A stretch of 55,958 bases of DNA from contig CAISYI010000095.1 of the NCBI GenBank assembly GCA_903889595.1, positions 1 to 55,958 of the forward strand. The letters are read 5' to 3'. This DNA comes from an uncultured beta proteobacterium (GTDB taxonomy: Bacteria > Pseudomonadota > Gammaproteobacteria > Burkholderiales > Burkholderiaceae). Positions 20,503-30,204 of this stretch are shown piece after piece. The position numbers and the translations under genes are program-made. Position 1 is the stretch's first letter, and each line of letters begins with the position of its first letter. The notes beneath the pieces were generated by a model. It ran no database searches and was not told where the DNA came from. It was given only the letters and a program-made list of their open reading frames with translations.

Positions 20503-21351
20503 TTAATTTGGTACGGTAAAACCATATTTTTCCCAAATCTTTTTATTTTGTTTATCTAAAACGAACTGATAAAAGTCCTTTGCCTCAGAGTTATTACTTA
20601 ACAGTGCCATTTTTTGAAAAATGGGCTCGTATAACTCGTCAGGTAAAGCCAAAACAAAGCCTATTTTTTGCATTTCTGGGTGCAAAGTCAAGGAAAGAGG
20701 TAAAAGTGCTACTTGCACAGAACCCGATAAGGCAAATTGAGCAACTTGACCAATATTTTCTCCCATGATAATTTTCTTACTTATTTCAGGCCAACTCTGC
20801 CATTTCCTTAATACTTCCTCAGCAGCTTTGCCATATGGAGCCAAACTTGGATTTGCAATTGCTACTTTATTTACTTGGTTAGACTTCAAATACTTTTGAA
20901 GTGTTTCAAGATCAATTTGATTAGAAAATATTCGTTTTGATAACCAAAAAACTAATTTACCTTGAACATAAACATTACCTTCATTTTTCAGTAATTTTTT
21001 TTCTTGAAGTTGGTTAACTAAATGCTCATCCGCACTCATAAAAATATCAAATTTCCCACCATTTATGACTTGTTGATAAAAATTACCCGATGAGCCATAA
21101 ATAATCTTAGGACGAAGATTGGTTAAACCTTGGAAATTAGAAGATATTTCATCTAGAGCTGGTCGCACGCTAGCAGCAGCGAGAACGATGGGTGGGTTCA
21201 CCCTTGTTACATTCAATATTTGGGCATTCGTAAACTCTGAAGGTAGAAAAAAACCCAAACAACAGATTGCCACAAAAAAGTGCCTTCTGAGGATAGAATT
21301 TAGCCAAGTAATTAAATACAATCTGATAAAGCTTTCAAAAAAAATAAACAT
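20503..21351 (-). CDS. modA: Molybdate ABC transporter substrate-binding protein
   Basis: VLAAASVRPALDEI..YGSSGNFYQQVINGGKFDIFMSAD; GENIGQVAQFALSG. Confidence 0.92.
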   Translation of the reverse strand: MFIFFESFIRLYLITWLNSILRRHFFVAICCLGFFLPSEFTNAQILNVTRVNPPIVLAAASVRPALDEISSNFQGLTNLRPKIIYGSSGNFYQQVINGGKFDIFMSADEHLVNQLQEKKLLKNEGNVYVQGKLVFWLSKRIFSNQIDLETLQKYLKSNQVNKVAIANPSLAPYGKAAEEVLRKWQSWPEISKKIIMGENIGQVAQFALSGSVQVALLPLSLTLHPEMQKIGFVLALPDELYEPIFQKMALLSNNSEAKDFYQFVLDKQNKKIWEKYGFTVPN

Positions 21352-21533
21352 ATAAATTTTTGTAAATAAAATAAGAATGTTATCTATACAAATGTGTAAT
21401 CATTTATTATAGGTTTAATTATTCAAGTAACCCTTTTAAATCAATTTTGCTTAGTGAATCTATTGGACACAAATTATTAGGTTTTCTGATAGATCAACAA
21501 CTTTTTATCCTATTTTTCCAAAAGGTAATTTAA

Positions 21534-21980
21534 ATGAAATTAAATATCAACGGTAAAGAACAAATCATTGACGCTCAGGAAGATACTCCCCTTCTTTGGG
21601 CTTTGCGCGACCATTTCGATGTAAAGGAAGTCAAATTTGGCTGTGGCGCTGGATTATGCGGTGCTTGTACAGTTCACATTGATGGTCAACCTTCAAGATC
21701 TTGTCAAGTTCCTATTTCTGCCGTTGCTAATAGTAAGATTACTACCATTAACGGCTTGCCGGCCAATCTTTCTAAGAAAATTAAAGACGCATGGATTGCC
21801 GAGGAAGTTCCCCAATGTGGTTATTGCCAACACGGCCAAATGATGTCTGCGGCTGCATTACTATCTAAAAATAAAAACCCTAGTGACAACGATATCACCA
21901 ATGCAATGGATGGAAACATTTGTCGTTGCGGAACCTATTCACGTATTCGTCGCGCTATTCACCGCGCTGCTAAAGCTTAA
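21534..21980 (+). CDS. iorA: (2Fe-2S)-binding subunit of xanthine-oxidase-family hydroxylase (IorA-like)
   Basis: FGCGAGLCGACTVHIDG..SC and QCGYCQHGQMM..GNICRCGTYSRIRRAI cluster ligands. Confidence 0.88.
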   Translation: MKLNINGKEQIIDAQEDTPLLWALRDHFDVKEVKFGCGAGLCGACTVHIDGQPSRSCQVPISAVANSKITTINGLPANLSKKIKDAWIAEEVPQCGYCQHGQMMSAAALLSKNKNPSDNDITNAMDGNICRCGTYSRIRRAIHRAAKA

Positions 21981-21991
21981 GGAGATACATC

Positions 21992-24100
21992 ATGGATCGT
22001 CGCTCATTTATTAAAACTAGCTCCGTCGTAAGTACTGGTCTCATTATTGGGATTGGTGCCAACCAACAAATTGCTTCTGGTGCTGAAATACTTGACACAA
22101 ATGCTTGGTTGAGAATTGCTCCAGATAATACCGTTACTATCAATAATGCCCGCTCAGAAATGGGCCAAGATACGTACACCACGATGGCGATGTTAATCGT
22201 GGAAGAATTAGAGTACCCATTAAATAAAGTAAAAATTGAGATTGCTCCTGCCAATGCGGTTTATATCAATTCTTTATTGGGTGGTCAAATCACAGGTGGT
22301 TCAACTTCAGTTCGGGAAGCCTGGGACAAGTTACGACTCGTTGGTGCAACTGCCAAAGCACAATTAATCGCAGCAGCTGCGGCTAAATGGAATGTGCCTG
22401 TCACGAGTGTGATGGCAAATCAAGGTATTCTCAGTTCAGGTAAATATCGTGCTACGTATGGCGAAATGGCTACTGACGCATCTGCTATCAAAATAACTAA
22501 CACTCCAGCCCTGAAATCTCCACAAGAATATCGCTATATCGGTAAAGCATTTCCAAGATTAGATACGCCAACGAAAGTCAATGGCACAGCTATTTACGGG
22601 ATTGATGTTCGTCAACCTAACATGCTAGTAGCCAGTCTTGCCCAGTCTCCGGTTATCGGAGGCAAGGTAAAATCTGTAGACAGCTCTGCCACAAAAGCTT
22701 TAAAAGGCATTGATGCAGTGGTTGAAATACCAGATGGTGTTGCAGTACTAGCAAAAGATTTTTATCTGGCAAAAAAAGGGCGTGATGCTTTAAAGATTGA
22801 ATGGCAAAACGGGGATACCAAAGCGATTGATAGTATGGCTGCAATTGAACAAGGCTTACGCGCTGCTCATCAAAAAAATGGCGCTGTTGTCGGTAAGGTT
22901 GGTAATTTCGCTAATCCATTACAAGCCGGTGATAAAACTATTACGGCTGAGTATATGATGCCTTACCAAGCTCATGCCACTTTAGAACCTGTGAATTGTG
23001 CTGCCTATGTAAATAATGGCGAGTGCCATGTTTGGGGCCCGATTCAATTCCAACAAGGTGCTCAAGGTGTTGCAGCGGCTGCCGCGGGTGTTGCTCCTGA
23101 AAATGTATTTATCCATACGACCTTTTTAGGTGGTGGTTATGGTCGCAAACTTGAACTTGATTTTATTGCTCAAGCAGTTGCTATCTCTAAAGCCTCGGGT
23201 AAAGCGATTCGATTGCTTTGGACTCGTGAGGATGACATGACACATGATTTCTATCGTCCTATCAGTCTTCATACGGTTTCTGCAAGTGTCGATGCGAAAG
23301 GAAAAATTACTGGCTTGTCTTCTAAGATGACCTCTCAATCCGTAACCGCTCGAGCTTTTCCGCCGTTTGTTGTGGACGGCAATGACCCATTTATGAATGA
23401 AGGATCGGTCAATTTAACCTACGACATCCCTAACCTTCGCATTGAAAACGTGATTCATGAAACGGGTGTGCGTGTTGGATATTGGCGCGCGGTGAGTAAT
23501 AACCTTAATACATTTGCTTTGGAAAGTTTTATTGACGAAGTTGCTGCACAAACTTCTCAAGACCCTGTCAAAATGAGAATGGGTTTACTAAGTAAACATC
23601 CTCGCGCGCAAAAAGTACTTGCCACGGCGGCAAAAAAAGCAGGCTGGGGACAAAAAAGATCAAATGGTCATACATTAGGTGTCGCCCAAACTGAAGCGTA
23701 TGGGGCTTATATCGCCATTATTGCAGAAATTTCTATTGGCAAAGATGCAAAAGCAACACCCAAAGTCCACAAATTGACTGCGGTAGTAGATCCCGGAATC
23801 GCAATACGTCCAGATCAAATCAAAGCTCAAATTGAGAGTGGTATGCTTCTTGGCTTATCGTCTGCCATGAAAACACAAATTACTTTTAAAGATGGGGTTG
23901 TGGAACAGAAAAACTTTGATAGTTACCCGATGATGCGTATGTCTGAGGCACCTTTGATGGATATTACGATCATTGAAGGTGGTGGCAAACCATCTGGAAT
24001 GGGTGAAGTGGGTGTTCCAAGCGTAGCTCCAGCAGTAGTCAATGCCATTGCTTCAGCTACAGGTAACCGAATTAGATCATTACCAATCATTAAGGTGTAA
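21992..24100 (+). CDS. iorB: Molybdopterin-binding large subunit, isoquinoline 1-oxidoreductase beta-like, Tat signal
   Basis: MDRRSFIKTSSVVSTGLIIG Tat-type leader; GGQITGGSTSVREAW; TTFLGGGYGRKLELDF; GMGEVGVPSVAPAVVNAI with the expected Glu. Confidence 0.88.
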   Translation: MDRRSFIKTSSVVSTGLIIGIGANQQIASGAEILDTNAWLRIAPDNTVTINNARSEMGQDTYTTMAMLIVEELEYPLNKVKIEIAPANAVYINSLLGGQITGGSTSVREAWDKLRLVGATAKAQLIAAAAAKWNVPVTSVMANQGILSSGKYRATYGEMATDASAIKITNTPALKSPQEYRYIGKAFPRLDTPTKVNGTAIYGIDVRQPNMLVASLAQSPVIGGKVKSVDSSATKALKGIDAVVEIPDGVAVLAKDFYLAKKGRDALKIEWQNGDTKAIDSMAAIEQGLRAAHQKNGAVVGKVGNFANPLQAGDKTITAEYMMPYQAHATLEPVNCAAYVNNGECHVWGPIQFQQGAQGVAAAAAGVAPENVFIHTTFLGGGYGRKLELDFIAQAVAISKASGKAIRLLWTREDDMTHDFYRPISLHTVSASVDAKGKITGLSSKMTSQSVTARAFPPFVVDGNDPFMNEGSVNLTYDIPNLRIENVIHETGVRVGYWRAVSNNLNTFALESFIDEVAAQTSQDPVKMRMGLLSKHPRAQKVLATAAKKAGWGQKRSNGHTLGVAQTEAYGAYIAIIAEISIGKDAKATPKVHKLTAVVDPGIAIRPDQIKAQIESGMLLGLSSAMKTQITFKDGVVEQKNFDSYPMMRMSEAPLMDITIIEGGGKPSGMGEVGVPSVAPAVVNAIASATGNRIRSLPIIKV

Positions 24101-24195
24101 TGCATTCGAAAAAAATCTATATTTTATTGCTGGTGTTTTTAATTTATCTCAGTATTTTGTTTTAATCTCATCCTCGAGCTAAACACGTGGATTCT

Positions 24196-24240
24196 TTTAA
24201 AAAAGCCGGTCATCTAAACAATGGCCGGCTTTAGTTTTTA
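24196..24240. terminator. Bidirectional terminator between convergent genes
   Basis: AAAGCCGGTCAT-ctaaaca-ATGGCCGGCTTT flanked by A/T tracts. Confidence 0.85.
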
Positions 24241-24254
24241 AAGAAATAGATTGT

Positions 24255-25214
24255 TTACTTTACCTGATTGACTAGCGGCTCACCTTTTAACCATGCTTCA
24301 AGTGCCATTTGCGTACCCATCGTTAAATTCTTAAAAATCGGTTGATGAACAAAACCAAGATGTGGCGTTATAAATATATTCTCTAATTGGAAAAGTTCAT
24401 CTTTAACATTAATGGGCTCATCATCAAATACATCTAAAAGTGCCATACTCGGCCGACCCAGTTTTAAAGCTTGGATCAAATCAGCAGTAACAATTAAAGT
24501 TGATCTAGAAGTATTAACTAGAAATGAGTCAGGTCGCATCCAAGATAATTTTTCAGCATTCATCAAATATTTTGTGCCTTCACCGGGTACTAAGTGCAAA
24601 GAAACAATTTTTGAAGTTTGTAATAATTCATCCAAACTGACTGCTTTTACCCCGTGGACATCCGCCCTCTCTTGAGTCATGTTAGGACTCCAAGTAACCA
24701 CATCCATGCCAAAGGCCAAACCCACTTTTGCAACTTTTGAACCAATCGAACCTAGACCTAAAACGCCCAAGCGCTCACCGTTTAATGCAGGCAAAACAGA
24801 ATGTTCATTCCGCCACTTACCTGACATTGCCACTGCATTTTGTTCACCAATTCGCTTATAGGCACTCAGAATTAATGCCCAGGTTAACTCCACGGTAGTC
24901 TCTTTTGATGGACCGAACTCAGTAAAGCTAACGGGGATGTTTTTAGCGGCTAATACATCATAATCAATTGCCATATTACGATTACCAGTAAAGATGACGT
25001 ATTGTAAATTTGGTAATTGATTAATTAATTCAGCTTTAAATGGGGTACGATCACGCATCAAAACCACTACATTGGCGTTTGCAATAGCCTCAACCAAAGC
25101 AGAGCCTATGAGGCGGTCATGATAAATCTCGATTGAAGCTTTACTAGTAATCGTTTTATTTTCTTTAAGAAAAATCATTGATTTTTCATAATCGTCTAAG
25201 ACTACGATTTTCAT
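24255..25214 (-). CDS. D-2-hydroxyacid dehydrogenase family protein
   Basis: GERLGVLGLGSIGSKVA NAD motif; VNTSRS, DVFDDEP, TPHLGF catalytic Arg/Glu/His. Confidence 0.88.
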   Translation of the reverse strand: MKIVVLDDYEKSMIFLKENKTITSKASIEIYHDRLIGSALVEAIANANVVVLMRDRTPFKAELINQLPNLQYVIFTGNRNMAIDYDVLAAKNIPVSFTEFGPSKETTVELTWALILSAYKRIGEQNAVAMSGKWRNEHSVLPALNGERLGVLGLGSIGSKVAKVGLAFGMDVVTWSPNMTQERADVHGVKAVSLDELLQTSKIVSLHLVPGEGTKYLMNAEKLSWMRPDSFLVNTSRSTLIVTADLIQALKLGRPSMALLDVFDDEPINVKDELFQLENIFITPHLGFVHQPIFKNLTMGTQMALEAWLKGEPLVNQVK

Positions 25215-25372
25215 TATTTGTTCCTAAATTTGATGTTGGGAGAGATTATTGAATTTAATACTTAGTTGGAGGAAATATTTTACGCCTTTTGACTTCGCTG
25301 ACAAATTTGTCATTAAAATTCTCATACTGATATCATTTTTAATATCTATAAAACAATTTATTGAGGTAAGTA

Positions 25373-26026
25373 ATGGAAATATTAGGCTCTCAAATCATCC
25401 CAGCTGATAAACAAACTGTTTGGAATGCTTTAAATAATCCTGAAGTATTAAAAAATTGCTTACCTGGTTGTGAATCTGTCGAGTTAACAGCACCTGATGA
25501 ATTTAAAGTTGCTATTACCACTGCAATTGGGCCACTAAAAGCAAAATTTAAAGGTACTTTAAACGTAACTGAAGCAAATCCTCCAGAGTCCTGCATATTA
25601 GTTTTCGAGGGCCAAGGCGGCGCAGTAGGTTTTGGTAAGGGCTCTTCAAAGGTTACACTAACCTCCGTCGAGAACGGTACTGAACTTTCCTATAACGCTC
25701 AAGCCCATGTAGGTGGCAAGTTAGCTCAAATCGGTTCTAGACTGATTGATAGCGTGGCTAAAAAAATGTCGGACGATTTTTTTAAAGCCTTTAATCGAGA
25801 ATTAACGCCCGTGACACCTGAAGTCATTGATGACGGAATGTTATCAACCTTGCAGAATCAAAATTCGAAAAGTACGGCTAATGAGCCTGACTCGGCATCA
25901 GGGATTACCCCAACAACATCCGCAGCAAACACCTTAACTAATGAGGCAAAAGTACCCGCTTGGTGGTTAATTGTGGCCGCTCTAACAGGCGCTCTCATTA
26001 CAGGTTTAGCAATTAAACTAAATTAA
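25373..26026 (+). CDS. coxG: CoxG/SRPBCC family protein with C-terminal membrane anchor
   Basis: MEILGSQIIPADKQTVWNALNNPEVLKNCLPGCESVE; C-terminal VPAWWLIVAALTGALITGLAIKLN. Confidence 0.88.
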   Translation: MEILGSQIIPADKQTVWNALNNPEVLKNCLPGCESVELTAPDEFKVAITTAIGPLKAKFKGTLNVTEANPPESCILVFEGQGGAVGFGKGSSKVTLTSVENGTELSYNAQAHVGGKLAQIGSRLIDSVAKKMSDDFFKAFNRELTPVTPEVIDDGMLSTLQNQNSKSTANEPDSASGITPTTSAANTLTNEAKVPAWWLIVAALTGALITGLAIKLN

Positions 26027-26047
26027 ACAACTTTTAGATTGGATTAT

Positions 26048-26087
26048 TTTAGGATAGTGTTACTAGTATCGTTACTAGTACCCTAAA
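26048..26087. repeat. Direct-repeat/palindrome element (two 12-nt copies containing TACTAGTA, outer TTTAGG/CCTAAA)
   Basis: TTTAGGatagtGTTACTAGTATCGTTACTAGTACCCTAAA read directly. Confidence 0.6.
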
Positions 26088-26152
26088 TTCCAACTTTAGT
26101 TTAGTATTAAATTAATAAAAAATGCTTTAAATATTTTAAATATGGAGATCAA

Positions 26153-26611
26153 ATGACAACATCAATTAAAGTCAACGGGAAAGTGCAAGCGGTTGAAACC
26201 GATCCAAGTTCTGCCCTTCTATACGCCTTAAGAAACGACTGTGATATTAACTCTGCGAAATACGGTTGTGGACTAGGTCAATGTGGTTCCTGTACGGTAA
26301 TTATCAATGGCAATGCAGTACGTTCTTGTATAACGCCAATTAATTCTGTTAACTCCAATGTTACGACCCTTGAGTCTTATGAAAATGACCGCGTATTAAA
26401 AGCCTTAAATAAAGCTTTTATTGCTGAACAAGCAGTTCAGTGTGGTTTTTGTATCTCAGGAATGATGATGAGCGCAAAAGTACTCCTCGACTCTAACAAA
26501 CGCCCAACAGATCAACAAATTAAGGTTGCCCTAAATGGTAATTTATGTCGTTGTGGCACCCACACGCGTATTTTAAAAGCGATTCAACGCGCAGCAAAGG
26601 AACTAGCATGA
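26153..26611 (+). CDS. (2Fe-2S)-binding subunit of second molybdenum hydroxylase
   Basis: YGCGLGQCGSCTVIINGNAVRSC, QCGFCISGMMM, GNLCRCGTHTRI. Confidence 0.88.
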   Translation: MTTSIKVNGKVQAVETDPSSALLYALRNDCDINSAKYGCGLGQCGSCTVIINGNAVRSCITPINSVNSNVTTLESYENDRVLKALNKAFIAEQAVQCGFCISGMMMSAKVLLDSNKRPTDQQIKVALNGNLCRCGTHTRILKAIQRAAKELA

Positions 26612-28842
26612 ACGCCCCTATCCAAAATCCTCGCCGCAGTTTCTTGAAAAAAAGTTCTGGCCTCATTATTGGTTTTAGTTGGATGCCCAGTCTACTTGCA
26701 CAAAATGCTGCAATTGTTTTACCGGGTGACCTGCCCAACAATCCAAACATTGATAGCTGGCTATCAGTCGACCCGAGAGGCTTAATTATTATTTATGCAG
26801 GTAAAGTCGAGTTTGGACAAGGAATCACCACTGCACTGAAACAAATTGCTGCTGACGAAATGGACGTAAATATTTCTAGAATTGTCATGGTACCAACCAC
26901 TACTGGCTTATCTCCAAATGAAGGCGTTACATCTGGTAGCCAATCCGTTGAATATGGTGGCTTAGCATTAAGGTATGCTTGTGCACAGGCCAGAGGCACT
27001 CTACTTGAAAAAGCAGCAAAGCAATTTGATGTTGCCCAGTCATCGTTAACCATTAAAGATGGTGTGATTAGTTCAGCAAACGGTAAGTCCGTGGAGTACT
27101 GGAAACTTGTTGAACCTGAGCTTTTAAAACAAAGAGCAAACTTAAAATATAAGCCAAAAGGAGCTTCAGAGCGAACCTATATTGGTCAGTCATTCCCGCG
27201 TGTAGATATCCCTGCCAAAGTTTCAGGTGGAGTTGCTTATGTTCAAGATATGCGAATCCCCGGTATGTTACATGCAAGGGTGGTTCGTCCACCTGCACCA
27301 AGAGCCACTCTCAAGAGTATCAATGAAAATTTAATTACTGGCTTACCTGGAGTAGTTGGATTGGTTCGAAATGGAAGTTTCCTAGCCGTGGTTGCTAAGC
27401 GGGAAGAGCAAGCGATTCGGGCAATGGAAGAAGCCAAAAAAGTAGCCCAGTGGGAACTGGCTAACGACCTCCCTACTTCCACAGGAAGTTGGTTGAATAC
27501 GATGAAATCTTTAAAATCGATTGATACCGAGCACGGCGTTAAAACAGCATCAACTAGTGCAGCTGTTAAAACTATCGAACAACAATATACCAAGCCCTTT
27601 ACAGCGCACGGTAGTATTGGACCCTCATGCGCAATAGCAGTCATGAATTCTGGTGTTTTAAAAATCTATACCCACAGTCAAGGTATGTACCCCCTAAGAA
27701 CTGACATCGTCAAAGCACTTGGTATGCCAACTGAAAATGTTGTCTGTATGCACGTTGAAGGCTCTGGCATGTATGGCCAAAGTGGCGCTGATGATGTAGC
27801 ACTTGATGCTGCACTCGTTGCTGTAAAGTTCCCTGAGCAAGCAATTAAAATGCAGTGGATGCGGGAAGATGAGTTCAAGTGGGAACCATACGGCAGTGCG
27901 ATGTCAATGAAAATTAAGGCATCTATTGATAACTCAGGAAAAATAGTTGATTGGCAGTACGATTTATGGAGTAATACTCACAGTACTCGACCTGGAGAAA
28001 AAACGGGTAATAATTTGGTATCAAGCTGGTACATGGATAAACCTCAAACGCGATCTCCCGTGACCAATATCCCATTGCCTGCTGGTGGATCGCACCGAAA
28101 TGCTTTGCCGTTATACTCCTTTCCAAATCAAAAAGTGACGAATCATCTGATTGAAGAAATGCCAATTAGAGTTTCAGCATTAAGAACATTAGGAGCATAC
28201 GCGAACGTTTTTGCCATTGAATCGATGATGGACGAGTTAGCCCAAGCTGCCAAGATAGATCCGGTTGAATTCCGCTTAAATCATTTGGAAAATCAACGAG
28301 CAAAAGATGTCATTACCAAGGCTGCAAGTATGGCGAAGTGGAATAAAAATTCACCACTAAAGTCTAAAAAAGGTGACAAACTATTAGGGCGTGGCGTAGG
28401 TTTTGCACAGTACAAAAATCTTCAGGCATACTGCGCAGTTATCGCTGATGTGGAAGTAGATACTAAAACAGGTAAAGTAAGAGTCCTTCATATGTATAGT
28501 GCAGCTGACGCTGGTCTCATCATCAACCCTGATGGTTTTAAAAATCAAATAGAGGGTGGACTGGTCCAAACAGCAAGTTGGACTTTGTATGAAGCATTAG
28601 CTTTTGATAAAAACAGTTTACTGGCAAGTTCATGGGCAGAATATCCAATTTTGCGCTTTGAGGATATGCCTAATGTTAGTGTCGAATTAATTGATCGCCC
28701 AAATGAGAAATCAGTTGGCGTTGGTGAAGGCTCTCAAGGCCCTGGCGGAGCTGCAATTGCGAATGCTGTAGCGAATGCAATCGGTAAAAGGATCTATGAC
28801 TTACCACTGACTCCAAATAAAATTAAACCCCTAATAGCTTAA
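26608..28842 (+). CDS. Molybdopterin-binding large subunit of second hydroxylase (nicotinate dehydrogenase/IorB-like), Tat signal
   Basis: MNAPIQNPRRSFLKKSSGLIIGF leader; KVEFGQGITTALKQIAADE; GVGEGSQGPGGAAIANAVANAIG; start at 26608 (ATGA overlap) preferred over ORF-track 26545. Confidence 0.88.
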   Translation: MNAPIQNPRRSFLKKSSGLIIGFSWMPSLLAQNAAIVLPGDLPNNPNIDSWLSVDPRGLIIIYAGKVEFGQGITTALKQIAADEMDVNISRIVMVPTTTGLSPNEGVTSGSQSVEYGGLALRYACAQARGTLLEKAAKQFDVAQSSLTIKDGVISSANGKSVEYWKLVEPELLKQRANLKYKPKGASERTYIGQSFPRVDIPAKVSGGVAYVQDMRIPGMLHARVVRPPAPRATLKSINENLITGLPGVVGLVRNGSFLAVVAKREEQAIRAMEEAKKVAQWELANDLPTSTGSWLNTMKSLKSIDTEHGVKTASTSAAVKTIEQQYTKPFTAHGSIGPSCAIAVMNSGVLKIYTHSQGMYPLRTDIVKALGMPTENVVCMHVEGSGMYGQSGADDVALDAALVAVKFPEQAIKMQWMREDEFKWEPYGSAMSMKIKASIDNSGKIVDWQYDLWSNTHSTRPGEKTGNNLVSSWYMDKPQTRSPVTNIPLPAGGSHRNALPLYSFPNQKVTNHLIEEMPIRVSALRTLGAYANVFAIESMMDELAQAAKIDPVEFRLNHLENQRAKDVITKAASMAKWNKNSPLKSKKGDKLLGRGVGFAQYKNLQAYCAVIADVEVDTKTGKVRVLHMYSAADAGLIINPDGFKNQIEGGLVQTASWTLYEALAFDKNSLLASSWAEYPILRFEDMPNVSVELIDRPNEKSVGVGEGSQGPGGAAIANAVANAIGKRIYDLPLTPNKIKPLIA

Positions 28843-28851
28843 GGATAGAAA

Positions 28852-29139
28852 ATGTCATTACCTAGCTTAGCAGATTTCACAGAACAAACTAAAGAGATGG
28901 GTTATGAAGGTGTCTCTATTAGAGTATGGGAACCCAATTCAGTTAGCGATACACACACTCATGAATTTGCTGTACATGCGATTGTTGCGAAAGGTGAGAT
29001 GTGGATGACTAGGGGAGATGATACGCAGCATTTAAAAGTTGGTGACACCTTTACGATGGAGCCTGATACACCTCATGCTGAAAAATATGGTGCAGAAGGT
29101 ACAATCTATTGGGCTGCAAGGTCATTCCCAAAGATATAA
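28852..29139 (+). CDS. Cupin domain protein
   Basis: DTHTHEFAVHAIVAKGEMWMTRG...GDTFTMEPDTPHAEKYG metal-ligand pattern. Confidence 0.8.
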   Translation: MSLPSLADFTEQTKEMGYEGVSIRVWEPNSVSDTHTHEFAVHAIVAKGEMWMTRGDDTQHLKVGDTFTMEPDTPHAEKYGAEGTIYWAARSFPKI

Positions 29140-29249
29140 CTTGATTAATTCGCTATTTCTTTAATTAGTACTTTTCTTGAAAACAAGGTAATATTTGATA
29201 ATGTAATTGTATTAAAATGTTCACTTTTACAAATATCAATCCATCAAAA

Positions 29250-30179
29250 ATGACTACTAAAAAAATATCATTTCCTACTGTTACTACTGCGTTGGTTGGT
29301 TTAGTGACGACGCTAAGTATGTCTTTATGCAATCCTTCTTTTGCAAACAGTACTTTAGAGAAAATTACCAATAGTAAATCAATTACCATGGGTGTCAGAG
29401 ACTCCTCTGGAGCTCTGTCTTACACTCTTGGCGATGGTAAATATACCGGCTTCCATGTCGAAATCTGTAGAAAAGTGATTGCAGATCTTGAAAAGCAATT
29501 AAAAATACCTCTGCAGGTTAAATACCAATTAGTAACTTCTCAAAATAGAATCCCTCTCGTTCAGAATGGAACAGTTGATATTGAATGCGGTTCAACAACG
29601 AATAATGCTGCTCGTCAGAAAGACGTAGCATTTGCTGTTACGACTTATGTTGAAGATGTAAGAATTGCAGTAAAAGCGAATTCAGGTATTACTTCAATCG
29701 CCCAATTAGTGAACAAGAAAGTGGCGACCACAACCGGAACTACTTCTGTTCAACTTTTACGTAAACATGAAAAAGCTAATGGGGTAAACTTCGAAGAAGT
29801 CTTTGGTAAAGATCATGCAGACAGTTTTCTACTATTGGAGTCCGGCAGAACGGATGCCTTTGTAATGGATGGCTCTATTTTGGCGGGTAATATTGCGATG
29901 GCAAAAAATCCTAAGGATTTTAAAATTGTGGGTGAGGTTTTAAATACTGAGCCGATTGCAATTATGCTGCCTAAAGAAGATCCAGAATTCAAAAAGCTCG
30001 TAGATGCTTCAATCATTAAAATGATGAAAGATGGCACAATTGCCAAAATGTATCAACAATGGTTCTTGGATCCAATTCCTCCTAAAAACGTCAGAGTTGG
30101 ACTTGAACTTTCCCAAAACACAAAAGATGCATGGTCTAACCCCAACGATAAGCCTGCTGAAGAATACAGTAAAAAGTAA
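29250..30179 (+). CDS. gltI: Amino acid ABC transporter substrate-binding protein (glutamate/aspartate type)
   Basis: SKSITMGVRDSSGALSYTLGDGKYTGFHVEICRKV; signal peptide; followed by two permeases and an ATPase. ORF-track start 29217. Confidence 0.87.
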   Translation: MTTKKISFPTVTTALVGLVTTLSMSLCNPSFANSTLEKITNSKSITMGVRDSSGALSYTLGDGKYTGFHVEICRKVIADLEKQLKIPLQVKYQLVTSQNRIPLVQNGTVDIECGSTTNNAARQKDVAFAVTTYVEDVRIAVKANSGITSIAQLVNKKVATTTGTTSVQLLRKHEKANGVNFEEVFGKDHADSFLLLESGRTDAFVMDGSILAGNIAMAKNPKDFKIVGEVLNTEPIAIMLPKEDPEFKKLVDASIIKMMKDGTIAKMYQQWFLDPIPPKNVRVGLELSQNTKDAWSNPNDKPAEEYSKK

Positions 30180-30204
30180 TTGTTTTAGGTCAAATTAGTC
30201 CCTT

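Noticed and set aside
21352-21533. Possible ModE-like or molybdenum-cofactor riboswitch site between modA and iorA
   Set aside because: Only a partial half-site-like TTATCTATA seen; no convincing dyad or riboswitch core
27243-27644. 133-aa minus-strand ORF
   Set aside because: Antisense to the well-supported molybdopterin large subunit; shadow ORF
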